DNA of 64,000 nt, taken from the NCBI GenBank assembly GCA_002812745.2, contig NCSJ02000122.1, forward strand, positions 1 to 64,000. Direction: 5' to 3'. Under the pieces are notes generated by a model. The model saw only the letters and a program-made list of their open reading frames with translations. It was not told the DNA's origin and made no database searches. A program made the translations under genes and the position numbers. The DNA is from Scytalidium lignicola. Taxonomy: Eukaryota > Ascomycota > Leotiomycetes. This document shows positions 45,934-56,939 of the stretch, piece after piece; positions within the stretch are counted from its first letter, which is position 1; each line of letters starts with the position of its first letter.

Positions 45934-47589
45934 ATGGCGGACACGACAAATAAAAACGCGAACGCGAACGCAGAGATATCTGAAATGGCCATTCCAGCTC
46001 GACTTAGCACTGCCAGAGAGTTCCTTGACGTGCTGGAGGAGCCTAAGGAGCCTAAGGATCCTAATGTGGTTGATTTTGAAGGACCTGACGATCCAGATAA
46101 TGCGATGAACTGGCCGGGCCGCAAGAAGTTTCTGAATATCTTGGTTGTCTCGTTGATAACGCTTCTCTCGTATGTATACACAGAAGATCCTGCGTCTAAT
46201 TCTACAACCCCAACAGCAGACTGAACTGACAATACTCATGCGCAGGCCCATCGCCTCCACCATCAGCTCTGCTGCAGCAGCCGACATCATGGTTTACTTC
46301 CACTCTACCAACGATTCTCTTGGCGCCTTTGTCACCACGGTATTCCTGCTCGGATATACATTCGGCCCTATCATAATTGCACCGCTGTCGGAGATGTACG
46401 GGCGTGCCCTCCTCTACAAGATCTGCATGGTCTTCTTCATCGTCTTCAATGTGGCCTGCGCCGTGGCCAACAGTCTGGGATCGCTCATTGTGTTTCGACT
46501 ACTCACCGGTATTATGGGTTCTTGCCCTGTCACACTCGGTGCAGGCTCCATCGCCGATATGATTCCGGCTGAGAGGCGAGCTGGTGCCATGGCAGCGTAC
46601 ATTATTGGAGTTATCCTGGGCCCTTCCATTGGACCGATCTGCGGTGGTTATTTGAGTCCTGCGGCTGGCTGGCGCTGGGAATTTTGGCTGATGGCTATAG
46701 CTGCAGGAGTCGTGACGGTACCGGTGATGTTTATGAATGAGACATATTCCTACGTGATTCTGGAGCGCAAGACAGAGCGGCTGCGCAAGGAAAGAGGCAA
46801 CCCAGATCTTCGATCGGCGTTGAACACGGGTAAAACACCCCGTCAGCTGTTTGTCTTTTCTATCTTGCGCCCGCTTAAGATGCTGATCTCGCCGATTATT
46901 TTTCTGTTGTCTCTCTATACTGCCGTTGTTTACAGCTACCTGTACTTGTGCTTCACAACTTTTCCTGGTGTCTTTAGCACAAAGTATGGCTTTGGGACCG
47001 GTGCGGCTGGCCTGGTGACCCTAGGATATGGCATCGGCTCTGTTCTTGGGCTCTTCGTCTGTGGTGCAACATCGGATCGGCTCTCAAAATATCTGACCCA
47101 AAAGTATGGTGGCGAGACTAAGCCAGAGTACCGACTTCCAATCATGGTTCTAGGTGGCTTCCTCACGCCGATTGGGTTGTTCTGGTATGGATGGACGGCC
47201 GAGGCTGCTACCCACTGGATTGTTCCCATCATCGGTACCAGTTTTATTGGCGGCGGCATGATCATTACATACGTATGTGTCTTGATAGATATTTGGTTCT
47301 TCCAGAGGACTTGATGGGCTAATGTTGATTCTAGATGGCCAGCACCATGTATCTCGTCGACGCATACACTGTCTTCTCAGCCTCGGTGACAGCTGCAAGT
47401 ACCATCTTCCGTTGTCTTTTCGGAGCTCTGCTTCCCCTTGCTGGTCCTGCCATGTACGCCAAGCTCGGATACGGTTGGGGAAATTCGGTACTGGGGTTTA
47501 TTTCCGTTGCCTTCCTACCGCTACCCTTCATTTTCTACCGCTATGGCCAGCGGATTCGCGAATCTAATATCTTCAAGGTGCAATTTTGA
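45934..47589 (+). CDS. MFS multidrug/polyamine-type transporter (DHA1-like)
   Basis: Three exons (45934-46169, 46246-47272, 47335-47589) give 505 residues. The acidic N-terminus ends in [21 protein letters not shown], a stretch characteristic of fungal DHA1 transporters. Twelve membrane segments include [22 protein letters not shown] (motif A region), [21 protein letters not shown], and [15 protein letters not shown] (motif C of drug/H+ antiporters). It would export drugs, toxins or polyamines across the plasma membrane. Three TCCGCGGA elements in its promoter support drug-inducible control by a Pdr1-like factor. Divergent neighbour is the AIF-like flavoprotein gene. Confidence 0.9.
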
Positions 47590-47699
47590 AAGGTTTGCAG
47601 GTTTCATCCTGTTCCATGTACCAACTCCATGCATAAGATTGCTTCTTTACTTTCACAGAATGCCTCTAGGCTGTTTTAGATAGACTCGATCATTGTTAT

Positions 47700-48685
47700 T
47701 ACCGACAACTGGCTCGCAAATTTTACAGGTCGATCTTGGCCCACGCCAGCGTTGAGGAAGCTGACAATTGGAAGAATACACTTGGAAGATTGGCCTTACC
47801 GTATTTCTGGATCATTCTGAGTTACAACAAAGACTCTCTTTTTAATAGGATGAGCAAGACCACGAAGAGACTAGCTGTGCCTCGTCCGTTCGTGTCTGGT
47901 TTGTGTAAGATGGACCTAGTTGATGAAGAGTAGTGGCTCTTTGGTGGAGAGACTTATATGCAAGACTGTCCTGAAAGGCTGATAGGGCAAGACAGGGATG
48001 AAACTGAAGCTGTGGAAACTATGGATACTATTTCCCAAGAAGGTCCGAGTTATATGATTGATTTTGGGTGTACTATACCATTTATCGAAGTGCTAGAAAT
48101 CATCGAAAGGGAGTTTAAAGCCGTCAAGAACCACAAATATATTGACCCCAAAGTAAAAGGCCATTACGAAACTGCTTATAAATGTCTCAAAAAGTGTCTT
48201 CGAATCCGAGACCCACTCTGCGATATTCTCCTCATGATCGTGCTAACATATACCTCTTTTACTGATACGCCAGCATTACCGATAAGAAGCTGGAATTTTG
48301 AAGCTGGGGAGCGAAAGGACTTCGCCTACCTAGCGGTCACTCTCACTACTAGAATGCTTTGGTTCTTATATCCAAGGAGCTTCCTCTGGGAAGATGGTGA
48401 GGCAAGTTATTATGTTCCGGAAATGACCAAAAAACTAGGTACGTGTTGGTCTCGTCATGACATAAACTTGATGCTGAGACAGGTGCAGAACATAAAGGTA
48501 TAAACAACTGGATTCTTTTAAAGCTCGGATGGGTTAAGTGTAAATATTACAATCGTCGCAAAACACCACAAAATAGCGAACTGTGGCTGTGGCCGAGAGA
48601 CGAGCTCCTAGAACGTCGTACGAAAATGTTTTCGCAGATGGATGATGCTTTTACATTTATTGAGGGAGTATTTGGTACTAAATAG
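47700..48685 (+). pseudogene. Unknown protein gene with a stop and a frameshift
   Basis: From about 47736 one frame gives 66 residues ending at a TAG (47931-47933), and the same frame continues for 181 residues after ATG 47958. Near 48499 (AAAGGTATAA) a one-base shift leads into a further protein-like stretch (INNWILLKLGW..., WPRDELLERRTKMFSQMDDAF) ending at 48683-48685. Codon use looks coding throughout. The whole would be about 310 residues. No family is recognised. The 3' shift could be a homopolymer error, but the TAG cannot be explained that way, so I treat it as a decayed gene. Confidence 0.4.
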
Positions 48686-48907
48686 CTGGGATAGTGCTCA
48701 GGAATTTTCTATGCTATTAGTTAGAATATTTATTTACTGAAGGGCAATAACTAAAGTAGAGTGATTTTACATTTACTGTACTCTGCTTACAACACCAGGA
48801 TTATCAGGGCAGTACCGTTTACATTTATACAACCGCATCGCAAATCTTCAATATAATATAAATTATTTAATCATGCTAAATTATACTGTTATGCGCTTAT
48901 AATNCNN

Positions 48908-48949
<42 letters not shown>

Positions 48950-49284
48950 TTACTACTGTCCCAATTACCGTCGAATCCACGACATGGTTCGCCATTTCTA
49001 GCTCGTGCACGCCTTAAAGGGTTTCCTGAGAGAGGTTGAACTATTAAAAGTATGCGCAGTCGTAATAGTTTATTTATATTTTTATNAAAAAAAATCCTCT
49101 AAAATTTAATTAAAAATTAAGTGAAAAATAACATTAATCTTAGCTATTTATGAAATTTCAATTCTTTATTAGCTGTTTGTTGAGTTATACAAATAGTTTT
49201 AAGCCAAGTGAGAGAAGTGTACGGTCGGAATAACAGCCATATGGTAAAATGGCATAGGGACAAGTCATCTCTCCTTTTCCACAG
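48686..49284. other. AT-rich gap with unresolved bases and a CTA microsatellite
   Basis: Low-complexity DNA with N at 48904, 48906, 48907 and 49086. It holds the CTA repeat and very AT-rich flanks and no gene. Confidence 0.6.
48908..48949. repeat. Microsatellite (CTA)14
   Basis: Fourteen perfect CTA units in a row; the N bases just before it suggest the true length is not resolved. Confidence 0.9.
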
Positions 49285-50012
49285 TTAGTAAATTCTCATA
49301 GAGTAATGGCGGATTAGAGCGCTTCTCCAAGTACTTACCTTATAGTCTTTTTTGGTCAAGTTTACCATGCAATGCAGCGCAATGAAGTTGTAGTAGCTGA
49401 AGACGGTAGCTTTGAGAAGCCCTATTGTCCTCGAGCTGAAGCAACGCACCACTGTTGTATTCCTTGATCTGTGATCATCGTCAAATCCTTCCCAGTTCTG
49501 TTTTCCATGATTCAGTAGTTCGTGCCAGCTTCGAAATCCCGTTGGCACTTTCTGCTCTGAGTTGTGATCGAAAATGAAAACGCGGCTCCGAGGTAAGTCA
49601 ACCTGTTCAGTGGTGTCGAAAACATTCTTCAGAATCTTTGGTTGGTAATAAAGAATGTGATTCTAGCTATTTTTATAGCGTGGACCAATTCGGCCTGCGT
49701 GTATGAGGGATTAATCCCTGTCCAGACCACCCCCACCCTGACGATGCTGTTAACGAGGATGGGATAATCAATGTTATTGAAGGAATGCACGCATACACGC
49801 TCGCCGTTCTGGAGTCCACACACTCTGAGTTCTGCAATTAGTTCTTGCATTGTCGACTGCTCCGTACTGTGCGTGTAGTTACGAGATGGATTCTCGGTGT
49901 CGATGAAGATAGGATCATTGATATCCTCGATCTCCGGATTGCGACAGAATAGCCAGGAGGTGATATCCTGGTTTGGAATCTCGACACTCTGTCGTGAGAG
50001 GAACGGCATCAT
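49285..50012 (-). pseudogene. Truncated AMP-dependent CoA ligase relic (4-coumarate-CoA-ligase-like)
   Basis: The frame from ATG 50012 reads as the N-terminus of a fungal acyl-CoA synthetase (MPFLSRQSVEIPNQDITSWLF, VWTGINPSYTQAELVHAI). A one-base shift near 49625 moves the coding sequence into another frame (KILKNVFDTTEQVDLPRS..., NFIALHCMVNLTKKDYK) that ends at a GTAAGT splice donor near 49340. The rest of the roughly 550-residue enzyme is missing. The AMP-binding motif, normally SSGTTGLPK, reads SSRTIGLLK; each of the three changes needs one C-to-T or G-to-A step. The relic is divergent from an alpha/beta-hydrolase relic. It is clearly non-functional. Confidence 0.8.
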
Positions 50013-50561
50013 AGATGGATGAATTCCATATCAAACGTTAAGGGGTGCTTGAGAGGTGATGTCGTCAGAGATGGCGTATCTGGGCTTTTTCCATTCCAGA
50101 GGCCCAGCCAAAAATGAAAATTTGATACTCCTAAACAAACTCTCATTGCCCGACGCAGTGTGCAAAGTGTCTTGTGCCACTCCATCTCATGTTGTCCTTC
50201 CCCAGTCATTGTCGACTTTTCGGCATTCAGGGATGTTGAGGCGCACATCCGCCCGAGCTGGCGAGTCGGGACTCTCAGTTTGGCCCAAGCTAGACGCCCG
50301 GTCATCAGACCTCACTAGGCCACCAGACAAAGCAGATCCTAAACTGGATATAGACCCATAGGCCTGAGTTCCAAGATACTGTATCTTGCTTCAGTATGTA
50401 TATAAACTGTCTACCTTTTGACTTCTATGCATAGCCAACTCGATCAAGACTTGGTTGATTATCCCACATCATATACAGTGTCACAATAGCAGTGATTGCC
50501 ATCATTGCAACTTGGACCTTATTTCAAATTCCACCGTACAGTATATTCAATACAGTCAAAA
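50013..50561. other. Former divergent promoter between two relics
   Basis: A 549-base gap between the CoA-ligase and hydrolase relics, which once faced away from each other. No gene seen. Confidence 0.45.
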
Positions 50562-51636
50562 ATGGCTGATCTTCGTCGCGATATTGAGTTCAGAACTTAT
50601 GATGGTCTCACTCTCTGCAGTTGGTTATATCCTGGCCATGGCAGGATCTCTNCCCCCCCCGTGATTGTGATGTCCCATGGAGTAAGCCTTCTAAATTTTT
50701 CTCTCATGAACTGCACGACTATTTGCCACGATTAGAGCCGTTGCTGATCGATACTGCTGGCTGTAGCTGTCTGCTGTCAAGGAGGTTTTCTTTGACGACT
50801 ATGCTGCTCGTTTCCAGCCGGCAGGATTTGCCACATTCATTTACGATAACCGCTGCTGGGGTTCCAGTGATGGCCTACCACGAAATGAGACGGACCTATG
50901 GCGCCAGATCGAAGATATTCATGCAGGCGTCGGTCATGCAATGACACTGCCAGAGGTTGATCCAGATCAGGTTGTGGTCTAGGGAAGCAGCGGGCCAGGG
51001 GGAAATGCTTTGACTGGTACGGCTCTCGACCCTCGAGTGAAGGCTGTGATACTGCAGGTTCCTTTCGTATCTGGGGAGAGCGCTCAGCTTGCCGCTCCAA
51101 AGGAAGCTGTCCTCGCCGTGTATGCCAAGCGTGACTATGCGGTGCTTATAGAGTATACTTGCCTGTGGTCCGAGACGGTCGAGGAGACCAGAAACTTAGA
51201 GTATAAGATTATTCTTGGGACCGAGGAGTTAGCAGAGTTCTATCACATGGTTTGTAAGAAGAAGCTCCCACTAGGTGTAAAGTGGGAGAACAAGATAACC
51301 TTGTAGATGTATTATTATAGATTTAAGCACGGGCTAATCCAGTACATCCATAGTATTAGTTCACGACCGATGCTCATGGTCGTGGCTATAAAGGACTTGA
51401 TTATCCCACCAGAGATTGCGCTGAATGTTTTCAACAAGGCGGGGGAGGGCAAGGAGCTGACCAAGCTTGACTGTGGTCATTTTGATCCCTACTAAGGAGA
51501 TTTTTTCCACCGCAATGTTCAGGCGCAGATCGAGTTTCTGAAGAGACACTTCTCCTGGAAGTATGAGCATCAGACTTCCGGCCAGCCTAAACCTCGGACG
51601 CCTCGTTCCGTTTCAAGACCAAAAGCAGCCTTGTAA
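50562..51636 (+). pseudogene. Alpha/beta-hydrolase relic (DltD-type, polyketide-transferase-like) with three stops
   Basis: Exon 1 (50562-50681, with an N at 50652 beside a C run) reads DIEFRTYDGLTLCSWLYPG and ends VIVMSHG; an intron to 50766 joins it to LSAVKEVFFDDYAARFQPAGFATFIYDNR. The second exon stays in one frame to a TAA at 51634 but carries TAG (50980-50982), TAG (51304-51306) and TAA (51493-51495). Its nucleophile region GSSGPGGNAL lies just after the first TAG, and the catalytic His region DCGHFDPY just before the last. Families of this type hydrolyse or transfer polyketide esters in secondary metabolism. Three stops rule out a full-length product. Confidence 0.85.
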
Positions 51637-51929
51637 CCAGATTCAGGTTTCGCGGATTACCTTATTTGGAAATCTTTCTCTGTATATGTACCCAACAATC
51701 TCTCCAATTTATGGGGTCAAAATAGTATTGGGTTTAGAACCCACGATGTCAATCAGCGATTTCTTGCTTCTAGAATGCCTCGCAAAGAGCCTAAACATGG
51801 TGGGGGAATGTGTGCCCTTTTTGAGTTTAGCGCCCCATTTACGTGCAGCCATACTTCCAGGTCACAATGTACTTCAGCCTTGTGCGTACACATCATTCTT
51901 CATATATATATATATATGTTATTGATTAG

Positions 51930-54032
51930 ATGTCAATAATTCCACCTGACTCTCCACCATATAACCACATCAACGAGTTTGAGCTCTGTTCTTATATACG
52001 ACGTTGTATTTCGGCAGAACAAAAAGCTCTGGTACTGGAACTATCAACCTCAAAAGCTGTAAGCATGCCATCCTGGACCAACAGCTCCACCATATATGAA
52101 GATCTTCCCTCAGTCTCTTCTGGAAAGATATGCACAAGGGTAATATATTTATACCCTGGGACCACTGAAGACCCTATCCAGTGTCACCTCCGTATGATTG
52201 CTTTAGATGATAGAAGCGGTGATTCCCGTTATGAAGCTATTTCATATTGTTGGGAAGAACCTCCTGAAACAGAATCACTCATCTGCAATGGGCAAAATAT
52301 CTACATAAGGCCGAATTTAGAAAGGGCTCTACGGCATCTCCGACTTCCAGATCGAACGAGGATTCTCTGGGCAGATGCAATATGTATCAACCAGCAGAAT
52401 ATCCAAGAAAGAAATTATCAGGTGTCTATCATGTCCTTGATCTATAGATGTTCCGAACGTGTTATTGTATGGCTTGGGGAGGCCAGCAATACTACTGAAC
52501 AAGCTATAGAGTTTCTTAATAAACTCGCAGATGCAGACAAAATCTTCAGGCGAGATCTTCCAGAGAATATGCTCGTGAAGCATGTGTTGTACTGGAAAGA
52601 ATTGAGAGAATTTCTAAGCGTTGACGGTGGGCCGTTCCAGCAACATCAACCTGGTCCAGTAAACTCTCTTAATCAATTGATGCAACGTTCTTGGTTTGAG
52701 AGACTCTGGGTCGTCCTTGAAGCCACCAGTGCAAGGGATATACTTATTCTATGCGGAAAGTTCAGTATTCCTTGGCATCGGTTCTGTTACGCAATTGACT
52801 TTTCATACAAGGTTGGAATCGTAGATTACAGCAGGACAAAGCTAGCATCGGCTTGCCGATTTCCTTTTTATCTTCGATTTTGGCCAAACGCCGATCTGGA
52901 TCTGCTCTACCTAGTTCAGGCGTATCGGTATGCTAAATGCACTGACCCCCGAGATAAGATATTTGCGCTGCTTGGTCTCCGTTTCCTCACTCACCTAAAT
53001 TGTATGAAGTCATTGAGAGACGAGTTTGCAAGTCTCGACATTACACCCGACTACGAGATAGGAGTTGTAGAACTTTACAAACACTTTGCCTACAAAGTAA
53101 TAGAAACAAAGGGGCACCTGGATATTCTGTCAGTCATTGGTCTATACCCTCTCCAGACACCGGGACTGCCCAGTTGGGTCCCAGACTGGGCTCCTTCGAA
53201 GCATGTTGTACCACTCCTACGCTACACCCGCCCTGGAAATCTGCTGGGTTTGTATTGCTCTTCATCAAAAAGCAGGACAGACCCACGGCTTATTAGTCAC
53301 CAGGTGCTAGTTCTAAATGGATTTATGTACGACACCATTATCCAGGTAGCAGATGAATGCCGGGAAATCAAGGAGGATAGCTTCAAGCCGGTCTGCCCGA
53401 CCATCGTCAAATTTACTCTGAGGAGCTTATGGGATTATGGATACCCATATTGGGAAGAGATCTATTCTTCACAAAAATTATTTGCGCAGTGGGATTACCT
53501 AGCCCTTACAGTGGTCTCGGGGTCTCGACATGATGCAATGGATGAATACTGGCAAACACTCATATGCGCCTCCAAATACGATATAAGCTGCTTGGGCGAG
53601 GTATTTGGCAATGACATGACCGAGATAGAGCTTCGAGCCATATTTTATATTTGGTTCCGATGGCGTGTCTTTACGCGCCTTGCATATCGTCTTGGGCCCA
53701 GATATTTCTCGCTTCCACTCTTCATAGTCTGCATCATACTCAACATTCTTTGGGCGACTGCTTGGGGACCGACGCACTACAATCGATTTCTATTCTTTAC
53801 AGAGACTCGAACGCGGAGATTGGCACGTACAAAGAAGGGGCATCTGGCACTCATGGTAGGCGGTGCGCGCCCGGGAGATGCAATTGCATTATTTGAAGGC
53901 GGGAAGGTACCCTTAGTGATTCGGCCGACGGGCCAGGGCACATGGCGGTTGTTGGGGGATGGATATGTGCATGGTATTATGAAGGGAGAAGCTTGGGACA
54001 AAGAAAAGTGCGAAAAGATTTATTTAGAATAG
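51930..54032 (+). CDS. HET-domain (heterokaryon incompatibility) protein
   Basis: A single exon of 700 residues. The HET domain (PF06985) covers about residues 97-260: YEAISYCWEEP, then ICNGQNIYIRPNLERALRHLR, ILWADAICINQQNIQERNYQVSIMSLIY and VIVWLGEAS. The rest is the variable C-terminal part with a hydrophobic segment near residues 590-610 and LALMVGGARPGDAIALFEGGKVPLVIRP, an end common to this type. HET proteins trigger cell death on fusion of genetically different hyphae. The start follows a TAG in frame at 51921-51929, so it is well defined. It is intact although both neighbours are decayed. Confidence 0.92.
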   Translation: MSIIPPDSPPYNHINEFELCSYIRRCISAEQKALVLELSTSKAVSMPSWTNSSTIYEDLPSVSSGKICTRVIYLYPGTTEDPIQCHLRMIALDDRSGDSRYEAISYCWEEPPETESLICNGQNIYIRPNLERALRHLRLPDRTRILWADAICINQQNIQERNYQVSIMSLIYRCSERVIVWLGEASNTTEQAIEFLNKLADADKIFRRDLPENMLVKHVLYWKELREFLSVDGGPFQQHQPGPVNSLNQLMQRSWFERLWVVLEATSARDILILCGKFSIPWHRFCYAIDFSYKVGIVDYSRTKLASACRFPFYLRFWPNADLDLLYLVQAYRYAKCTDPRDKIFALLGLRFLTHLNCMKSLRDEFASLDITPDYEIGVVELYKHFAYKVIETKGHLDILSVIGLYPLQTPGLPSWVPDWAPSKHVVPLLRYTRPGNLLGLYCSSSKSRTDPRLISHQVLVLNGFMYDTIIQVADECREIKEDSFKPVCPTIVKFTLRSLWDYGYPYWEEIYSSQKLFAQWDYLALTVVSGSRHDAMDEYWQTLICASKYDISCLGEVFGNDMTEIELRAIFYIWFRWRVFTRLAYRLGPRYFSLPLFIVCIILNILWATAWGPTHYNRFLFFTETRTRRLARTKKGHLALMVGGARPGDAIALFEGGKVPLVIRPTGQGTWRLLGDGYVHGIMKGEAWDKEKCEKIYLE

Positions 54033-54704
54033 AATCTCGTCATAAAACCATATGTTTCTGGCTAAGTAGTAGCTCTTTGGACTGTCGACTATTCTTATTC
54101 AAGGCTAACCTATCACTGCAACGTGAGTTCGAGGTTAGGGGGCTAATAGGTAATGTGTTTCTGGCTACACTAACCGTACATATTGAAGCAGCAACTCCGG
54201 AGCTCACCGCAGCAGCAGCACGCGAACTCTCCGGCGCTTACATCTCCATTTGACAGTCCCTCCTATGCGCCTATCTTTGTCATACCCGCCTCCTGATTTG
54301 CATCCGTTTCCACGGATTGATCAGCGGTGTTGGATAATATTAGCTTTGCTCCACTCAATAGACCTCGATACCACCTTGAGACTTTGAGATTACAATGTGA
54401 CCTCATTTTAATAGTAGAAATTTCTTGCGTTTGCCATTTTGCCCGCTGAGAGAAACTCTTTGCGTTAACTGAACAGTCTGTTCCTTTTTTTAGTCTTGGA
54501 AATATTGTTGAATTAGGGGACGTGAAAGCATGCACGTAATATGGGGTGCTCAACTTGATATATTGGTGTTGTAGTAGCTACGTACAGTAAAGCAAAGCTA
54601 ACTACTAGAAAGGGAAGTCATGTGTAATAGGTCAAACGAGGTGCCTAAGGTGGCAATTAGGATATCACAACAAATATCATTAAACTTTGTTATTTTATAA
54701 TATT
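54033..54704. other. Intergenic region up to the transposon
   Basis: AT-rich DNA, no gene. The last four bases (54701-54704, TATT) are the left copy of the transposon target duplication. Confidence 0.6.
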
Positions 54705-54744
54705 TGTTCCAGCCCATACGCCAACGGTCTAGCCCATACGCCAA
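54705..54744 (+). repeat. Left terminal inverted repeat
   Basis: 40 bases starting TGTTCCAGCCCATACGCCAA. It holds the GGTCTAGCCCATA unit (54726-54738) that recurs near the right end. Confidence 0.9.
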
Positions 54745-54840
54745 CCACTTCAACTTTTTACCCCACAGTAGCGGTGTAGCTTTAAATGTAATAGATTTCT
54801 TCTACTTTACAACCTTCAATTAAGTTATTCTCCATTCAAT

Positions 54841-56869
54841 ATGGCTTTAATTGAATCAATTAACCCTTTTCCTAATGATGTACGCTTTGCCTTTCAAGAA
54901 TATATATATAGCGAAGGCTATACCAATAAGGAACGAATCAACCCAGAACACTGGCAAAGAATGCATGTCTTTTTAGACAACCCAAACCTTAAACCAGAGA
55001 ATCGAGCGGATACCAACCTAAAACACAGAGCACTTACTCAATTTGAGCTCAAGAACCGTCAATTATATCGATTGCCTGATTTATACCATCCAGAACCGAG
55101 ATATGCTATACAAGATAGTGAGGTATTTGATATTATTGCACAAGAACATATCAAACTCCTTTATGCAGGACGAGATAAAGTATGGCCAGTAATTGAGCAA
55201 AATTACTATGGAATTAAACGTGGTGAGGTTGAATGGGTGCTCAAAAGATGTAAAAACTGTTCTCTGAACAGGCCATCTGCTATTAAAGCTTCTCTTGAAC
55301 CTATTGTTTCTGAGAGAGCTTGGGAACGTATTCAAGTGGATTTGATTGATATGAGGCATGAACCATCTGGCCAGTACAAGTGGATATTGCATATCAAAGA
55401 CCATTTTACCAAATATTCATAATTATATTTACTTAAAAGCAAAGAATCAATTCCAATTGCACAAGCATTTGCCTAATTTATCATGGCTTTTTTACCTCCT
55501 AAAATAGTTCAATACAACAACGGCAAAGAGTTCAAAGGTGCCTTTCTTATCATATTATGCAAATATGGTATTCGAATAATCAATGGAAAGCCTAGAACAC
55601 CTCAAACTCAAGGTCTTGTTGAACAGGCAAATGGAGTAGTTGAAGCTAAAATCAGAGCTTGGAAAATGGATAATAGTTCAACTGAATGGATTGATGGATT
55701 AGTGGAGATTACTCTAGCAATTAACACTCAAAAACACTTAACAATTAATTGTGCATTTGCTGAATTATTATTCAGAGATCATAACACTTATATTGATTAG
55801 TTGGACAGTCAAAAACACAAAGATCTTACAATTGAAGTGCTTCAAGAAGATCCTAATCAACCTTCAATATTTGAGAGTAATATAGAACCTGAATTACCAA
55901 TTGATCCACAATTGTTATCTTTAAGCAATTCAAAGGTTAATATTGATATTCAATCATAATCACATTCTCAAATTACCATGCGTATTAGCCTTGAAAGTAG
56001 CTCAGAGATCAATATACGAATTACTCTACCAATCAAGGATTCTCCTGAACAGTGGTATAACACTGAAGCCAATATTCAAACTAGCATTAAAGTTGACTCT
56101 CCTATGACTACAACTACAGTTACAGCTACTATTGCTACAGCTACAGCTACTATAACTACAACTACAACCACTATGGCTACAGCTACCACAGTTACTACAA
56201 CTGCTACGGCTACTACAACTACTACATCTATTACAGTTATAGCAATTCAATCAACAGATCCAGTGATCCAAAAAGCTTAACAATTAACACAAAAAGCAAG
56301 AGTTAAAATAGTAGAAAAGTACTCGNAAAAAATACAATATTCAACACTTTGATATTGAAGATATTGTTTCAATCAAAGTTCTAAGAGAAGATAGAACAGC
56401 TACTGATAACCGACGGTTATTTGGACGAATATTAGATGAACTACACTCTCATAGATATAAAGTTATTACTCAATCAGGAATCATTAACCGGCTAATGCTA
56501 ACTAAGGATTTAGGGGTGGTTGATAAAAGCCTTTGGCCAGATATTACCATTCTAGAAAGCATAAAACAAATCACTTTAACTTTGGCAGCTAGGGAGGCAT
56601 CTACAAGCCAACGAATTAGGATATCATGCCAGTGTAAAGGTCAGTGTAGTACTAAAAGGTGTCGTTGTTTTAAGGAAGGCAAAGATTGTACTGTACACTG
56701 TCATAAAGATGAGCATGATTGTGGAAGGTTATCAAGGCTAGCTATTCGTACAGAACAAGCTTTAATTGAACCTGAAAGCTCTAATTCTAGGAGAAAGCGA
56801 GCAAGGGCAGATACTGTAGGTAATGTTGTTAGTTTAACTGGCCTTGGAGTAGCAGTTGATTTGGATTAG
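54841..56869 (+). pseudogene. Transposase/integrase of the Ginger-like element, broken by five stops
   Basis: From ATG 54841 one frame runs to about 56325 with in-frame stops at 55420, 55474, 55798, 55957 and 56278; an N at 56326 shifts the frame, after which it is open to 56869. Order: N-terminal helical part, zinc-finger-like part ending CKNCSLNRPS, the integrase core with ERIQVDLIDM (first Asp), QYNNGKEFKG where the usual second Asp is replaced by Asn, and GLVEQANGVVEAKIR (Glu). Then follow a Thr/Ala-rich low-complexity stretch (56100-56240) and a Cys-rich end (CQCKGQCSTKRCRCFKEGKDC...). The lost Asp and the stops make it inactive. Confidence 0.8.
56101..56240 (+). repeat. Low-complexity ACT/ACA/GCT trinucleotide region
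   Basis: Imprecise trinucleotide repeats encode mainly Thr and Ala within the dead transposase frame. It probably arose by slippage. Confidence 0.7.
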
Positions 56870-56939
56870 CAATTGATTAGCAATTAAATAGCACTTGAAA
56901 TAGCTCAAATTGTAAATAAATCAGTAGCTGAATTAGTAG

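Noticed and set aside
45755..46108. A 117-codon plus-strand frame overlapping the MFS transporter start
   Set aside because: It overlaps the real first exon in another frame; the DHA1-type acidic leader with MNWPGRKKF is in the frame starting at 45934.
48908..48949. Possible CRISPR-like array
   Set aside because: It is a plain CTA trinucleotide microsatellite without spacers, in a eukaryotic genome.
54841..55422. Reading the transposase as an LTR-retrotransposon integrase
   Set aside because: The element has short inverted ends and a 4-bp duplication, with no LTRs, reverse transcriptase or protease frames inside 2.4 kb.
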